Shown here: positions 23,103-33,089 of the stretch, piece after piece | How the letters are laid out: the number at the start of each line of letters is the position of its first letter | How positions within the stretch are numbered: position 1 is the first letter of the stretch | DNA from: Apus apus | Lineage: Eukaryota; Chordata; Aves; Apodiformes; Apodidae | Length of the DNA: 64,000 bases | Assembly: GCF_020740795.1 (NCBI RefSeq) | Contig: NC_067312.1 | Span: forward strand, 50,363,905 to 50,427,904 | Reading direction: 5' to 3' | Program-made: the position numbers and the translations under genes | Notes under the pieces: model-generated | The model's input: only the letters and a program-made list of their open reading frames with translations | Told to the model about the DNA's origin: nothing | Database searches by the model: none

Positions 23103-24204
23103 CAAAGCTTTATGAAGAAAAGTTCCGAACCGACCAGCAGAGACAGAGTGAGCTGGTGAGCCGGGAGGAGGCATGGGAAGCAGTGAAAAGGCTGCTTGTT
23201 TGCTGCTCTGGTGCTGATCTCAGCCCTGCTAACGGTATGTGCTCGGGGCACAAAGCTCTTCTCAAAGGAAGTTCGGAGTTCCTGTCAAACTGGCTTGCCT
23301 GGAACATGGTTTACAAAATAGGGCTTTGGGTTACTTTTCCCTGACTTTCAAATACGGATTTGAAAATAATAAAATCTCAAATAATTATGAGGATCTACTC
23401 TTTAAAACGGCAAAAAGTAAATCTGAAAGATCACAATCTTCCTTTTATCTATCCCATTTACCACTAACAAAGTCCAGATTAGTAGGTGTTTTTTTCTGTT
23501 AAGCAGAAACTAGCATTTCTTTTTTAAGGTCTTTGTGAAATTAAGAGATTCACAGTTAAGATTACTTTCCCTTTCTGCATACTGCAAGGAAGCTGGGGAA
23601 GAGTGACAGACCGACTTGTTTACTTGCTTATGAAGGGGAAACAAAACATCTTGTAAAACATTAACACACATGAATTACCACAAAACTGAAGAAAATAATA
23701 TGCTTTTTCTGAGCAAGGAATACAATGTTTTAAAGCAGGCTAGTGGATTGCGTTTGAAAATCAGAGTGCAATACTTCTTCCACTTTCTGCTGCACAGGCT
23801 TGCACATGGTCCATTTTACCTCCTGCCTGTGCTCGCATGACAGTACGAGTGGGTGTAATAGCACGGACAGGATGTGAGTAGGATTGATCTGGCACACTAT
23901 GCATGCGAGGCACACACAACTGCTGTTTTATTTCACCACTACACCAACTGAAACTGCCCTTATATAGACCCTTCTGGCTAAGCTTTTTACTGTCAGGGAT
24001 ACAATATATACTTTATTATAATTGCACACATTTCATAGCCTGCAGATTTCCTAACCTGTTAGGAGTGGCACTGCAGCATGGCAATGTTATTCCCTTAAGG
24101 CTTCTTTTAGTCCTGCGGTGGGAAGGTATGCGATACATTTTGGATTTTTGCAGTCATGTCTGAACACTGGTCAGCCTCTTTCCTACTGCTATTTGTCTTG
24201 CTCC

Positions 24205-24807
24205 ACACCGTCCTCCCCAAACGCAGAGAGCAGTGCCGAACTCCTGTCTTGCACCCCGGTAACCGATCCCAGCTCTGGAGTCGGCAAAATGGTGCAGCAT
24301 GACGGGGTGGAGCCCATCCTCGCCACGGGCTGCGCATCCTTCCCGGCCCATCGCCGCCCGCTCCAGCTCAGGCCGCCCGAGCCCCGCAAAATCCGCAGCG
24401 CTCCCTCCATATCGGGATGCTCTTTCTCCCTTGGTGAAGCTGTCCCCCCGGGGCGCTCGGTCCCGCCGCTCCCGGTGACGGCTTGTGCCAGGCTGCTCTC
24501 GGTCAGCTCGCAGGGCGCCCGCCGTGCGGGGCCAGCACCGGGGCTCGCTGCCCGCAGCGCGGGAGCGCCCACGGCCCCGCGGCAGGCGGCTGCCGGCAGC
24601 CCCGTCCCGCCGGGCTGCGGAGGGCGGCGCAACCCCCGCCGGGGGCGGCTCCTGCGCCGCGGAGGCGGCCGCTGTGCCCGCCCTGCCCCGCCGGCGGCGC
24701 CGGGCCAGCCCACGCGTGTGGCGCCGCTGCTGGGGAGCGGCCGCGGGGACCGGCCGCCGCTGCTCCTGCCCGGCCTGCCCGGCCCGGCGGAGGTGAAGGC
24801 GAGCGAC
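24205..24807. promoter_or_regulatory. CpG-island promoter region of CAMK4
   Basis: GC content and CpG density rise sharply from about 24205 and are extreme from 24300 to 24800, with repeated CGCCC/CCCCGCC-type Sp1-like words, a TGCGCAT half-site resembling NRF1 near 24329, and a TGACG half-CRE near 24476. No convincing TATA box is seen. The surrounding 20 kb is AT-rich, so this is the only island in the upstream half. It lies 0.65-1.25 kb before the CAMK4 ATG, a normal place for a dispersed-start promoter. The exact transcription start cannot be read from sequence. Confidence 0.8.
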
Positions 24808-24825
24808 GGAGGGAGGGAGGAAAAG

Positions 24826-25082
24826 AAGGGAAGGGAAGGGAAGGGAAGGGAAGGGAAGGGAAGGGAAGGGAAGGGAAGGGAAGGGAAGGGAAGGGAAGGG
24901 AAGGGAAGGGAAGGGAAGGGAAGGGAAGGGAAGGGAAGGGAAGGGAAGGGAAGGGAAGGGGATGGGAAGGGAAGGGAAGGGAAGGGAAGGGAAGGGAAGG
25001 GAAGGGAAGGGAAGGGAAGGGAAGGGAAGGGAAGGGAAGGGAAGGGAAGGGAAGGGAAGGGAAGGGGATGGGAAGGGAAGGG
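24826..25082 (+). repeat. (AAGGG)n pentanucleotide array, 49 units
   Basis: 27 perfect units (24826-24960), a six-base interruption GATGGG (24961-24966), 20 perfect units (24967-25066), the same interruption (25067-25072), then two more units (25073-25082) before decay. The interruption plus 20 units forms a 106-base block. Every unit supplies a GGG run with AA spacing. Confidence 0.97.
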
Positions 25083-25214
25083 AAGGAGAAGGGAAAGGAA
25101 AGGGGAAAAGGAAAGGGAAAAGGAAAAGGAAAGGGAGGGAAAGGGAGAGGAAATGGAAAGGGAAAGGGAAGGGGAAAGGGAAAGAGAGAAGGGAGGGAGG
25201 GAAGAAGGGAGAGA

Positions 25215-25324
25215 GGAAGGAAGGAAGGAAGGAAGGAAGGAAGGAAGGAAGGAAGGAAGGAAGGAAGGAAGGAAGGAAGGAAGGAAGGAAGGAAGGAAGG
25301 AAGGAAGGAAGGAAGGAAGGAAGG
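25215..25324 (+). repeat. (GGAA)n tetranucleotide array, about 27 units
   Basis: 110 bases of perfect GGAA repeat. GGAA is the core recognised by ETS-family transcription factors. It ends 133 bases before the CAMK4 ATG and is followed at about 25329-25355 by a short GGGA run. Confidence 0.97.
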
Positions 25325-25457
25325 AGAAGGGAGGGAGGGAGGGAGGGAGGGAGGGAAGGAAGGAAGAAGGAAAGTGAGGTGAGGTGCCAGCCACCTTGTC
25401 GCTCTGCTTTCTGCAGCCAGTCCTGAGGAGGGGACAGACCCCGGTAGGAGTTCCACC

Positions 25458-25624
25458 ATGCTGAAAGTCACCATGCCCTCCTCCTCATCGTCATCCTCAT
25501 CCTCCTCCTCCTCTGGCTCCTCCGCTGCCGGGCGCCCCGGAACCGCTGCGCCCGACTACTGGATCGACGGCTCCAACAAAGACACCCTGGCCCACTATTT
25601 CGAGCTGGAGTCCGAGCTGGGACG
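25458..25624 (+). CDS. CAMK4: CAMK4 coding exon 1 (calcium/calmodulin-dependent protein kinase IV, N-terminus)
   Basis: The exon encodes the first 55 residues plus two bases of codon 56. CaMKIV is a Ser/Thr kinase, largely nuclear, activated by Ca2+/calmodulin and by CaMKK phosphorylation; it phosphorylates CREB and related factors. Seen here: the start MLKVT, a run of 12 serines (residues 8-19), then PDYWIDGSN (32-40) and FELESELG (48-55). These closely match the known vertebrate CaMKIV N-terminus, which leads into the kinase glycine loop. The start has A at -3 (CCACCATGC). A second Met at codon 6 (25473) is less likely because MLKVT is shared with mammals. The exon stops at CG|GTGAGA, splitting an Arg codon just before the glycine-loop GATS segment, which must lie in exon 2. 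The open frame reads on into the intron only to a TGA at once. The gene continues beyond the window. Confidence in identity is high; the 5' UTR boundary is uncertain. Confidence 0.95.
25479..25514 (+). repeat. CAMK4: TCN serine-codon repeat in CAMK4 exon 1
   Basis: Twelve consecutive serine codons, seven TCC, three TCA, one TCG and one TCT. The imperfect trinucleotide repeat makes length variation by slippage likely. In mammals the matching stretch is serine-rich but mixed with Cys, Ala, Val and Thr. Confidence 0.95.
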
Positions 25625-25630
25625 GTGAGA

Positions 25631-25650
25631 GGGCGCCGGGCCGGGCCGGG
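25631..25650 (+). promoter_or_regulatory. G-quadruplex motif at the start of CAMK4 intron 1
   Basis: Four GGG runs (25631-25633, 25638-25640, 25643-25645, 25648-25650) with loops of 4, 2 and 2 bases, on the non-template strand, six bases after the splice donor. G-rich first-intron starts are a known feature of vertebrate CpG-island genes. Structure formation is not shown by sequence alone. Confidence 0.6.
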
Positions 25651-27837
25651 TGGCGGCGGAGCCGGGGCTGTCGGGTGGCCGGGGCTGCATCTCCCTTCCT
25701 GCCCGTCCTGCGTCGCGGTGCCGAGAGCAGCAACACTTTGGTTTGTGTGAATGGCATGCGGAGCGCGTGCTGGCTTTCAAGACATGTGGTGTTTCGAGAA
25801 AAAAAGTTACCTTCCGGGGTCCTGGCGGTGCAAATCCCCAGAAAAAACAAGTGAACCCTGCTGACCACGGGCAGCTTTGCAGTAGTCAGGTTACCTGTGT
25901 ATTGACAGACGCCAGACCTAATACTCTGTCGGTTGAAGGGTCGACATGACTTGGAAGGTACTGAAATGCCAGCTTCTCTGCAGCCACACTTCATACAAGT
26001 CCTTTTATCGTTATTGTCATCACCAGCACCTTTAGACCTTGCAATGACAGAATCCCCACCCGAGAGAGGAGTCTGTGAATAGGCCTCTATAAGGAGGATC
26101 TTTACATTGGAGTGCAGTGCAGATGAGTGAGCTGGTGTGTGTTCATTCATTCAATCTGCACTATTGCCCTGGTGCTTCTGCCCGGGAGCTTAAACACCCA
26201 AGTGTTGGGTTTTTTCAAAACTGAAGTTCAGTGTAAGGTGCTGTTGCTTATAGTTAAGGTGCAATTTTTACTCTCTAAATACAACTGTTGGTTTATGTTG
26301 TATTTGGTAGAAAACAATATGTAAAAAAAGAAAAGTAGAAAATGACAGCTCTGTTGCGGGTTTTCAGTAGATAACTTAAATCTGTAAGTCAGCAGGTAAC
26401 AAACAGCAATTGTTAATTTTGCCACCAATAGAGTATTACAATCCCGTATGAGTGTGGGAAATTAGCAATTAATAATAGGGTTGCCTTGGTACAGTATTTT
26501 TTCAGAAAGAGCTTACAATGGAAGTTATTCCTAATAAGCCTGCCCGTGGGTGCTGTACTGTAACTGATAGGGGCAGGAAAGGCTGTAGAATACACTGTAG
26601 TATCATTCTTGGCTTGCTTGTTAGGTCCTAAGCATCTGCTGCTGTCTTTGTGCTGTTACTGCTCTTATGCCAGACAGATTTAAATAGGCGTAGTTTTATG
26701 TATACTTATCATGTTTTGACCCCTGTGTAGAAATGTAAAGCAGGAAATACTGTTGTAGCTGTTCTGTGTCTGGAGTTGACCAAAACTGAGTGTGTATGGC
26801 TGAGTAACATCAGTTGATACCAACTGTGTCACTTGGATTAGTACTGTTATATCTGGACTGCCTGGAATTTTTACAGCATGTGTGCTAGTGGCTGTGGGCT
26901 TAGTTTAAGGATAGGCTGTATTGGTGATACATCATGGGAATATTGTGTAGCTTGGAAAGGGGTTTTAAAATCCGAGGAAGGAAGAGTTAATGAAAGCTGA
27001 GGTGCAGTGGGTTTTTCTATCTGGCAAGTTGAGAGAGTAGATGCTGAAAATCTAACAAAAAAATTTAATAAGGAAGATAACCTTACCCACTGGTTGGAAA
27101 TGTGAGCCACTAAGTCTGCTCTGCTGTGGATAGATCTAGGAAATAAGATTTAAAACAAAAAGAAAGAAAACAGGAGATAAGAAGCAAAGACCAACTGTGA
27201 GGTAAGAAAAGTACATGCTCCAAGGGAAAATTGTATACATAGGCAGGGCCCTAATTTTAAGATCCTTTCAGAGCAGGTGTTCTGACTGCTACTGCTTATC
27301 TCAGACCTCCTCTGATAACCCAGGTATATCTTAGGAAATCTATAAGTGAGATCCACCAGTCCCTCTAGGTTCCAGAGTGTAATATAAAACTGTATTGTTT
27401 TCTCTTGGTAAGCTTGTCTCCTGCCTTTTAATTCTGGAGATGAGTGTGTCTACAAAAAAATGTTCATTGCTTAGGTTAGTGGTGGTGAAAGTATATCAGG
27501 TGAGGCTTCAAAATGTGGGTACGTGATCTCTTTAGATGCAGAAAATCAAAATAACATATTAAAGTAATCAACAGGAGACACTATCCTAAAATATCTTTAA
27601 CAAATAGAGGATTGGAAGATGTCTGTTGTCAGACTGTGAAAAGCTGCCTTTGGACAGCTGTTGACAAGTATGGGAAATTCCTTTGGAAGGAGTGCACTTT
27701 CTGCATAGTATGTCTGGCAAATACCTAAGATGTCCTAGTCAGTAGTTCTTGCTTGTACGTCCAGCTAAGGAGCCATGGGAGAAAAGGGGAAAGGTGCTGC
27801 TAGCGAGAAAAAACATAAATGCCTAAAAGCTTGGGTG

Positions 27838-28075
27838 GGAGTAAACAGTTGTCTTTCCACAAGTGAAGTTCCACAGAGATCAGTTCAGGTGTCTGTGCTG
27901 CTCAACATGCTCATAAATTAAGGCAATGAACAGTGATATTTGCAGGTCCTACAAAATAACTGAGGATTTTGGAGACACCATTGCTTACGAGGAATTGCAG
28001 GAAGATCTGATCGGACTGATAGGGCATTTAAATGGAGGATGAAATTCAGCTTAGATAAATAAAATTGGGGTGGAG
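27838..28075 (+). mobile_element. Ancient CR1 reverse transcriptase relic
   Basis: Words in order match the old CR1 palm region: GTTCCACAGAGATCAGTTC (the VPQGSVL segment), GCTGCTCAACATGCTCATAAA (LFNIFIN), ATATTTGCAGGTCCTACAAAA (the FADDTK site, destroyed), GGAATTGCAGGAAGATCTG (LQEDL) and ATGAAATTCAGCTTAGATAAA (MKFNVDK). Indels break every frame. Clearly older than the CR1 copies at 10.3, 38 and 45 kb. Confidence 0.78.
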
Positions 28076-28524
28076 GAGAACCACTTGGCTGTTTTTTTCC
28101 CCTGGTAAATCCTATAGTGAGGTTATGATAAAAATTTCTGGAAACACGTGTGGTGTGGTGGAACACCTGGTTAGAGGTGCTTGTTTGCTGTTTTCCTGGA
28201 TGCAGGCTCTGCAGGGCATCTGACAAAGCTAGCAAGTAAAAAATGAAGCTCAAGAGCTCTGCTCATTTCAGCACAATGTGAACTTAAGCGGTGGTTCTTC
28301 TGGCAATGTATGCTGTAGATGGTGAAAACTTACATGGGTTTGGTGGGCCCATGGCAAATTTACAATCAGGAAATTAATGAAGACTGATTAAACATGAAGA
28401 TGCTAACTACTGAACTGCAGATTGCAGATCTATTAAATGGTCAAAAGCAGCTGGAAGTATTTCCAACCAAATTCTTAGGTCTTTCTTTTGGTTTCAAAGG
28501 TTGAAAAAAATTAAATTTTTAAAA

Positions 28525-28640
28525 AATAATAATAGTAAAAAATAACAGCAACAATAATGTCAATAATAACAGTTATAGTAATAACAATATTAACAATAAT
28601 AACAATAAAAATAACAATAATAATTTTTAAAAATAACCCA
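28525..28640 (+). repeat. Imperfect (AAT/AAC)n microsatellite
   Basis: About 115 bases of mixed AAT, AAC and AGT triplets. It generates an Ile/Val-rich spurious frame on the minus strand. Confidence 0.9.
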
Positions 28641-28644
28641 GAAA

Positions 28645-31600
28645 AGTTACAGGCATTTTTATTTGTGTAAGAATGATAATAAGGATTTTCCAAGGTTACC
28701 TTTTCCTTCATGGGCAGTCTTTCAATTGTGTGATCCTTTCTGAGAACCTGTAACTGAAAGGCACTCAGTACTTGCAACTCATCTTGAATTGACAGTGTGA
28801 GCTGAATCATAGGTGGTTTCTCCTCTTGAGTTCTGAGCTCAGAGAGTTTATATTCTGCATGTTGTATGAACTCAGGGTTTCAGTGCACTGAATGGTGTCT
28901 TACTCTGTCAATCCTATTTATGAGCGTTGTCGTAGTAGTATCTACTTTTGTAATGGCAGTAGTAGATTAAATCAGGTAACTCCTTTGTATAATTTTATAG
29001 AAATTGATTATTTTTGCACTTGATGCTTTGAAGTTCAAACAGTTTATGCTTTGAAAGTATGCCAGTTATTTCTCCTTCATTAAAAAGGGGGCCTTTCTTC
29101 TGTTCATCTCAAGCGTCATTTGTTACACAGACTTTGCCATGTTTATTTTGAAAATCAGTTGCTAATTTTGCTTTTGACTGCCTTTAAAGTAGGTCACTCC
29201 CTCCTTCAGTAACACTTGTGCATACTTGCTGGTGACTTTTAGGATTTTCCAAATAGTTGAAAGCATGCTGCTGACAGTGCATGGTGCTAGCTGTCTGAGT
29301 GTGCGTGTGGAGTGCTTAACTGAACCAGGATGAGAATTTGAGCAGAAACTGCCTGTGTAGATTTGCCTCTCAAAATCGCATCGTGCCATGAACTGCAGCT
29401 TGCTCATTACCCTCATACTGTCAGGCAAGCAGCAAGCTTTTTCATGCTTGCAGTTCCTGCTGATAGAGAAGGTTGTTGAAGAGGGGGTTCAGAGGCCTTG
29501 TTTAGGACTGTTATGATTAGGGATGTTGGACCTTGCATTGAGGTGGGAAGATTAAGAGATACAGAGAGCATGATGTCCTTTTGGTGCTGGCCAAGGTGGC
29601 AGGTGGGTGTAGAAAATGGTCTTCATGCATTGCACCAGATGGCATAGCCCTAGTGGAAGACTTTAACTTCCTTTTCCTCTTGAAGTGGTTCTGTCCACCT
29701 CATCTTTCCCTTTGAAAAATATCCTAAGCATTTGACTGCAGGCTGTGCTATGGTGAATGCACACTTTGCTCCTTCTGCTGAAGCAGTTTTGTTGTGGAGA
29801 AAACAATCCCAACGCTAAATTGGCCAGAAAGACGTTTGTTAAGGAAGGTGATGCTCTAAGGGGGAGGAAGTCATGAGGGAGTAATGCATAAAACTTAGTA
29901 ACAAGCAATTAATGTTTTCTGTGGAAGCTCTAAAGCTTCTTAACCCAGTGTTCCAGATTAAATTCCTTTCTTGGGTACCAGGAACCAGAATTTGCAATGT
30001 ATAGCCTGTGTGAGTATTTTCTTCACTTTCATCTGGTTCAGTTCAACAACTGGTAGATTCAGAATTACAAACTTGGTGTTGAAAAAGCAAGCACCTGTGC
30101 TGGTTTTAACTTGGATCGACAGCGACTTTCATGAAACAAATGTCCCAATTATCCCCTTTCACTGTGCTTTGTTGTGCATCGAGTGGCATTCCTGGACTCT
30201 CCAGGGCAGACTGAGTGTAACTGAACCAGAAGATGCAGTTCAGAAGCGCTTAATCCACTCTAGCCTTTTTGGACATAGTTGTTGAACAGGACCGGATCAG
30301 AGGCCATCTGACACAAAAGGTTTGTGGGTTAGTATCAGCATGCTGCAATCACCTCTAACCCTGGTGTACTCCTACTGCATTGCACTAACTGCTAGTGCAT
30401 ACCTAGATTGTGTCCTAGTGATACTGTATTTGAATATAACTGAAATTAATCTGCAAGTTGATTAATAGGATGCTTGTGATACCATACATTCAACATAATG
30501 CTCAGGCCACTGTCTCTCTGCTCAGGCATTAAATAACTTGGAAGTTAAAGGGAATACATATTATATAAATCAAAATTCAGGACTTAGAGTGGGGAGTGAA
30601 AGAGTAGTTCTTGCAAAGCACTGCATTATTTCTGTACTTATATTAGTCTATGTCCTCAATGCATTGTTCTGTCAATAAACTGAGTCTTTACCTTTTTTCT
30701 ATAAAAGTGCAGGAGCAGTTTTGAATAGCTGGAATGAACAGGTGATAATTCTGTGTAATTTTCACATCTTTCTTGTACTTAAAAAAGAGTTATTAATAAT
30801 GGAAAATGATACTAGAGAAATGTTATTTATTTTCAAGTTATTTCTTCTGACATAGGTTTTAGTTACCTTTTTAATTAAAAAAAATATTTCTAATGGAGAA
30901 AATTAGTAACTCTTTAAGTACTCTGAAGAATGCTGAGAACTGTTTTTGCACATAGAGCTTTTAGGAGTTGAAAGTAATGGCATTATTTGTGCTAACACAA
31001 GAATTAAATTGAAAAACATTGCAGTAGCAAGTGGTCATATACATCAAAATCTTTCCTTTGGTTTGTTACAGAGACAGTATATTTGAAACTAAGTATTTTC
31101 AAATTCAGTTGAAAACACTTCCTGAAGTTGTGTAATAAGCCTGTATGATTGTTGTGAATTGGACAAGAGAACAGGCAAGATGTGTATGGACAGATCAAGA
31201 TTTATTGCATGTAATGTTGAGGTCTTAACTCCTTAAAGTAGAAGGCACACGTACAGTCAAACTGTAGGGAAACTGGAAGATCAGAACAGAAGCTGGAGTT
31301 TGAAAGCAAAAGGTATCTTAACAATGAAATTTACTACTTGTAGTTAGATCAAACAATAAAGGTTAATCAATAAAATGTTGGCAACTTACTTATTATTAAG
31401 TTTTATACTAGGCCTAGAGTATTAATTACCAATTGTAAAGGAGTCTATAATTTTAAAACTTAATGATGAAAATTACTTAAGGTTAAGTTTGCTAATAATA
31501 AAGGATTTAGTATCTCTCACCCTTGCCTGGCTGCAGCTGGGTGTCCCTGGGTGGGTCTTAATTATTGAGAATTAATCTCTCTGGCAGGTGTTCCTGCTGG

Positions 31601-32342
31601 AGAGGAGAAAGTCCCGCAACCTCCTCTGAAAATGTACAGGAAGTCCCCATGATGAAAGATGGAACTAGGCTTTTATAGGATAAAGTGACTGGTGTCATTT
31701 AACCATTTAGCCGTATCTCCAAAATCTCTCAAGAAAGAAAGGAAAATAGTGGAAAAGAACATGAAGGCCCTCTTTCACTGAGCAAAGTCTTTTGTTTATC
31801 CGTTCATTCTTACTTTATCTCTGTTTCAGGCCCAGTTGTGGCTGGGCAGGGCTTCATGTCAACACCAGAGAGCAGCTGATGTTATGAACGTCAACTTGGC
31901 CCCTTTTGTACCTTTCAATATTGTTACCAGCTCTGGGTTTGCTAGGCTGTTTCCTTTCTCATGGGATCTTTCCACTCCCAGCCTGGGCCTGTAAAACTGA
32001 GAGACAAAAGCAGTTGAATCATAGAGTGAAAATGAGGCAGGCATATTGAGAGATGGAGTGTCTGGCTGCAGTGAGTCTGGGTGGAGGGTGGGTAAGTGTA
32101 CCTAAGCCCTGTGGTATGAGAAGCAAATACATGTTCTTTCAGCTGTGTGTTGAGGTCCAAGTGTGCATGGTATTGTCTAAGTGATTGTAATGGACGGTTT
32201 CATAGGCAGAAATCTGCCTGCAACAAATATTTAAATGCTTGCTAACGTAGCATATACCCACATTTTAAATGTCCACCAGTTATGAACAGTGATTAGTGAA
32301 AAAACAGTGTTTACTGTGGCATGTGCCCCATCTGTGGAAGTC
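28645..32342. other. CAMK4 intron 1, unique AT-rich DNA
   Basis: No exon, RNA gene or repeat family recognised. Confidence 0.5.
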
Positions 32343-33088
32343 ACAGAATCACAGAATCATCCTGGTTGGAGAAGACCTTGATCATCAAGGACAACCGTAA
32401 CCTAAATCTACCTGTTCAGTGCTTAAAACATGTCCCTAGGCACCACATCTATATTTCTTTTAAACACTTCCAGGGATGGTGACTCCACCGCCTCCCTGGG
32501 CAGCCTATTCCACTGTCCAATCACTCTTTTGGTAAGGAAATTCTTTCTAATATCCAGTCTAAACCTCCCCGGCCCAGCTTCAGGCCATTTCCTCTGTTCC
32601 TGTCATTATTAACTTGAGAGAAGAGGCCAATTCCCGCCTCCCTACAACCTCCTTTCAGGTAGTTGGAGAGAGCATTGAGGTCTCCCCTCAGCTTCCTCTT
32701 CAAACTAAACAATCCCAGTTTCTTCAGCCTCTCCTCATTGGGCTTATTCTCCAGACCTTTCACCAGCTTGGCAGCTCTCCTCTGGTCACACTCCAGCAAC
32801 TCGACATCCTTCCTGTAGTGAGGGGCCCAGAACTGCACACAGCGCTCAAGGTGTGGTCTCACCAGTGCTGAGTACAGGGGCATGATCACTTCCCTACTCC
32901 TGCTGGCCACACTATTCCTGATGCAGGCCAGGATGCTGTTGGCCTTCTTGGCCACCTGGGCACACTGCTGGCTCATCGTAAGTCAGCTGTCAACCAGCAC
33001 CCCCAGGTCCTCCTCCAAAATGCAGCTTTCCAACCACTCATCCCCAAGCCTGCAGCTTTCCTTGAGGTTGTTGTGACTGAAGTCACAA
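32343..33088 (-). mobile_element. CR1 LINE 3' fragment
   Basis: 3' end marked by CACAGAATCACAGAATC at 32343-32359 (plus view). Minus-strand translation gives [41 protein letters not shown] and [17 protein letters not shown], then the 3' untranslated part. 5'-truncated before the catalytic motif. Antisense to CAMK4. Confidence 0.92.
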
Positions 33089-33089
33089 G

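Larger units (their letters stand above)
24808..25374 (+). repeat. 567-base homopurine tract (AAGGG, GGAA and GGGA microsatellites)
   Basis: All bases are A or G except T at 24963, 25069 and 25154. It consists of an AAGGG pentanucleotide block (24826-25082), an irregular A/G stretch (25083-25214), a GGAA tetranucleotide block (25215-25324) and a GGGA run (about 25329-25355). It lies between the CpG island and the CAMK4 start codon, with the G-rich strand as the sense strand. Long mirror-symmetric purine tracts can form triplex (H-DNA), and runs of GGG separated by two A can form G-quadruplexes. It also creates long but spurious open frames on both strands. Confidence 0.97.
24793..25416 (+). 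other. CAMK4: Candidate short 5' UTR intron of CAMK4 containing the whole purine array
   Basis: A plausible donor, CGGAG|GTGAAG, sits at 24793 at the edge of the CpG island. A plausible acceptor, a pyrimidine-rich stretch CTTGTCGCTCTGCTTTCTGCAG, ends at 25416, 41 bases before the ATG. The implied intron of 624 bases would remove the purine array from the mRNA. No convincing branch site was seen because the sequence just upstream is purine-rich. The alternative is one continuous first exon with the array in the 5' UTR, or a start site downstream of the array. Inference only. Confidence 0.35.

Noticed and set aside
1..24200. 3' end of WDR36 or another upstream neighbour
   Set aside because: Expected from human gene order, but no WD-repeat coding sequence or matching terminal exon was recognised.
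24118..25377. 419-codon plus-strand open frame of Gly/Arg/Glu/Lys repeats
   Set aside because: It is the AAGGG/GGAA array read in frame (GREGK and KEGR repeats), so absence of stops follows from the absence of T. No protein family, and it lies in the CAMK4 upstream region.
24189..25394. 401-codon minus-strand open frame of Pro/Ser/Phe/Leu repeats
   Set aside because: Complement of the same purine array (FPSLP repeats); low-complexity artefact. The other long frames at 24483-25382, 24503-25474 and 24962-25426 have the same cause.
25497..26150. 217-codon minus-strand open frame over CAMK4 exon 1
   Set aside because: Antisense to a confidently identified exon in a GC-rich region, where long shadow frames are expected. 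No domain.
28525..28640. Short regularly spaced repeats as a CRISPR-like array
   Set aside because: It is an imperfect AAT/AAC microsatellite in a vertebrate intron; there are no unique spacers of constant size.
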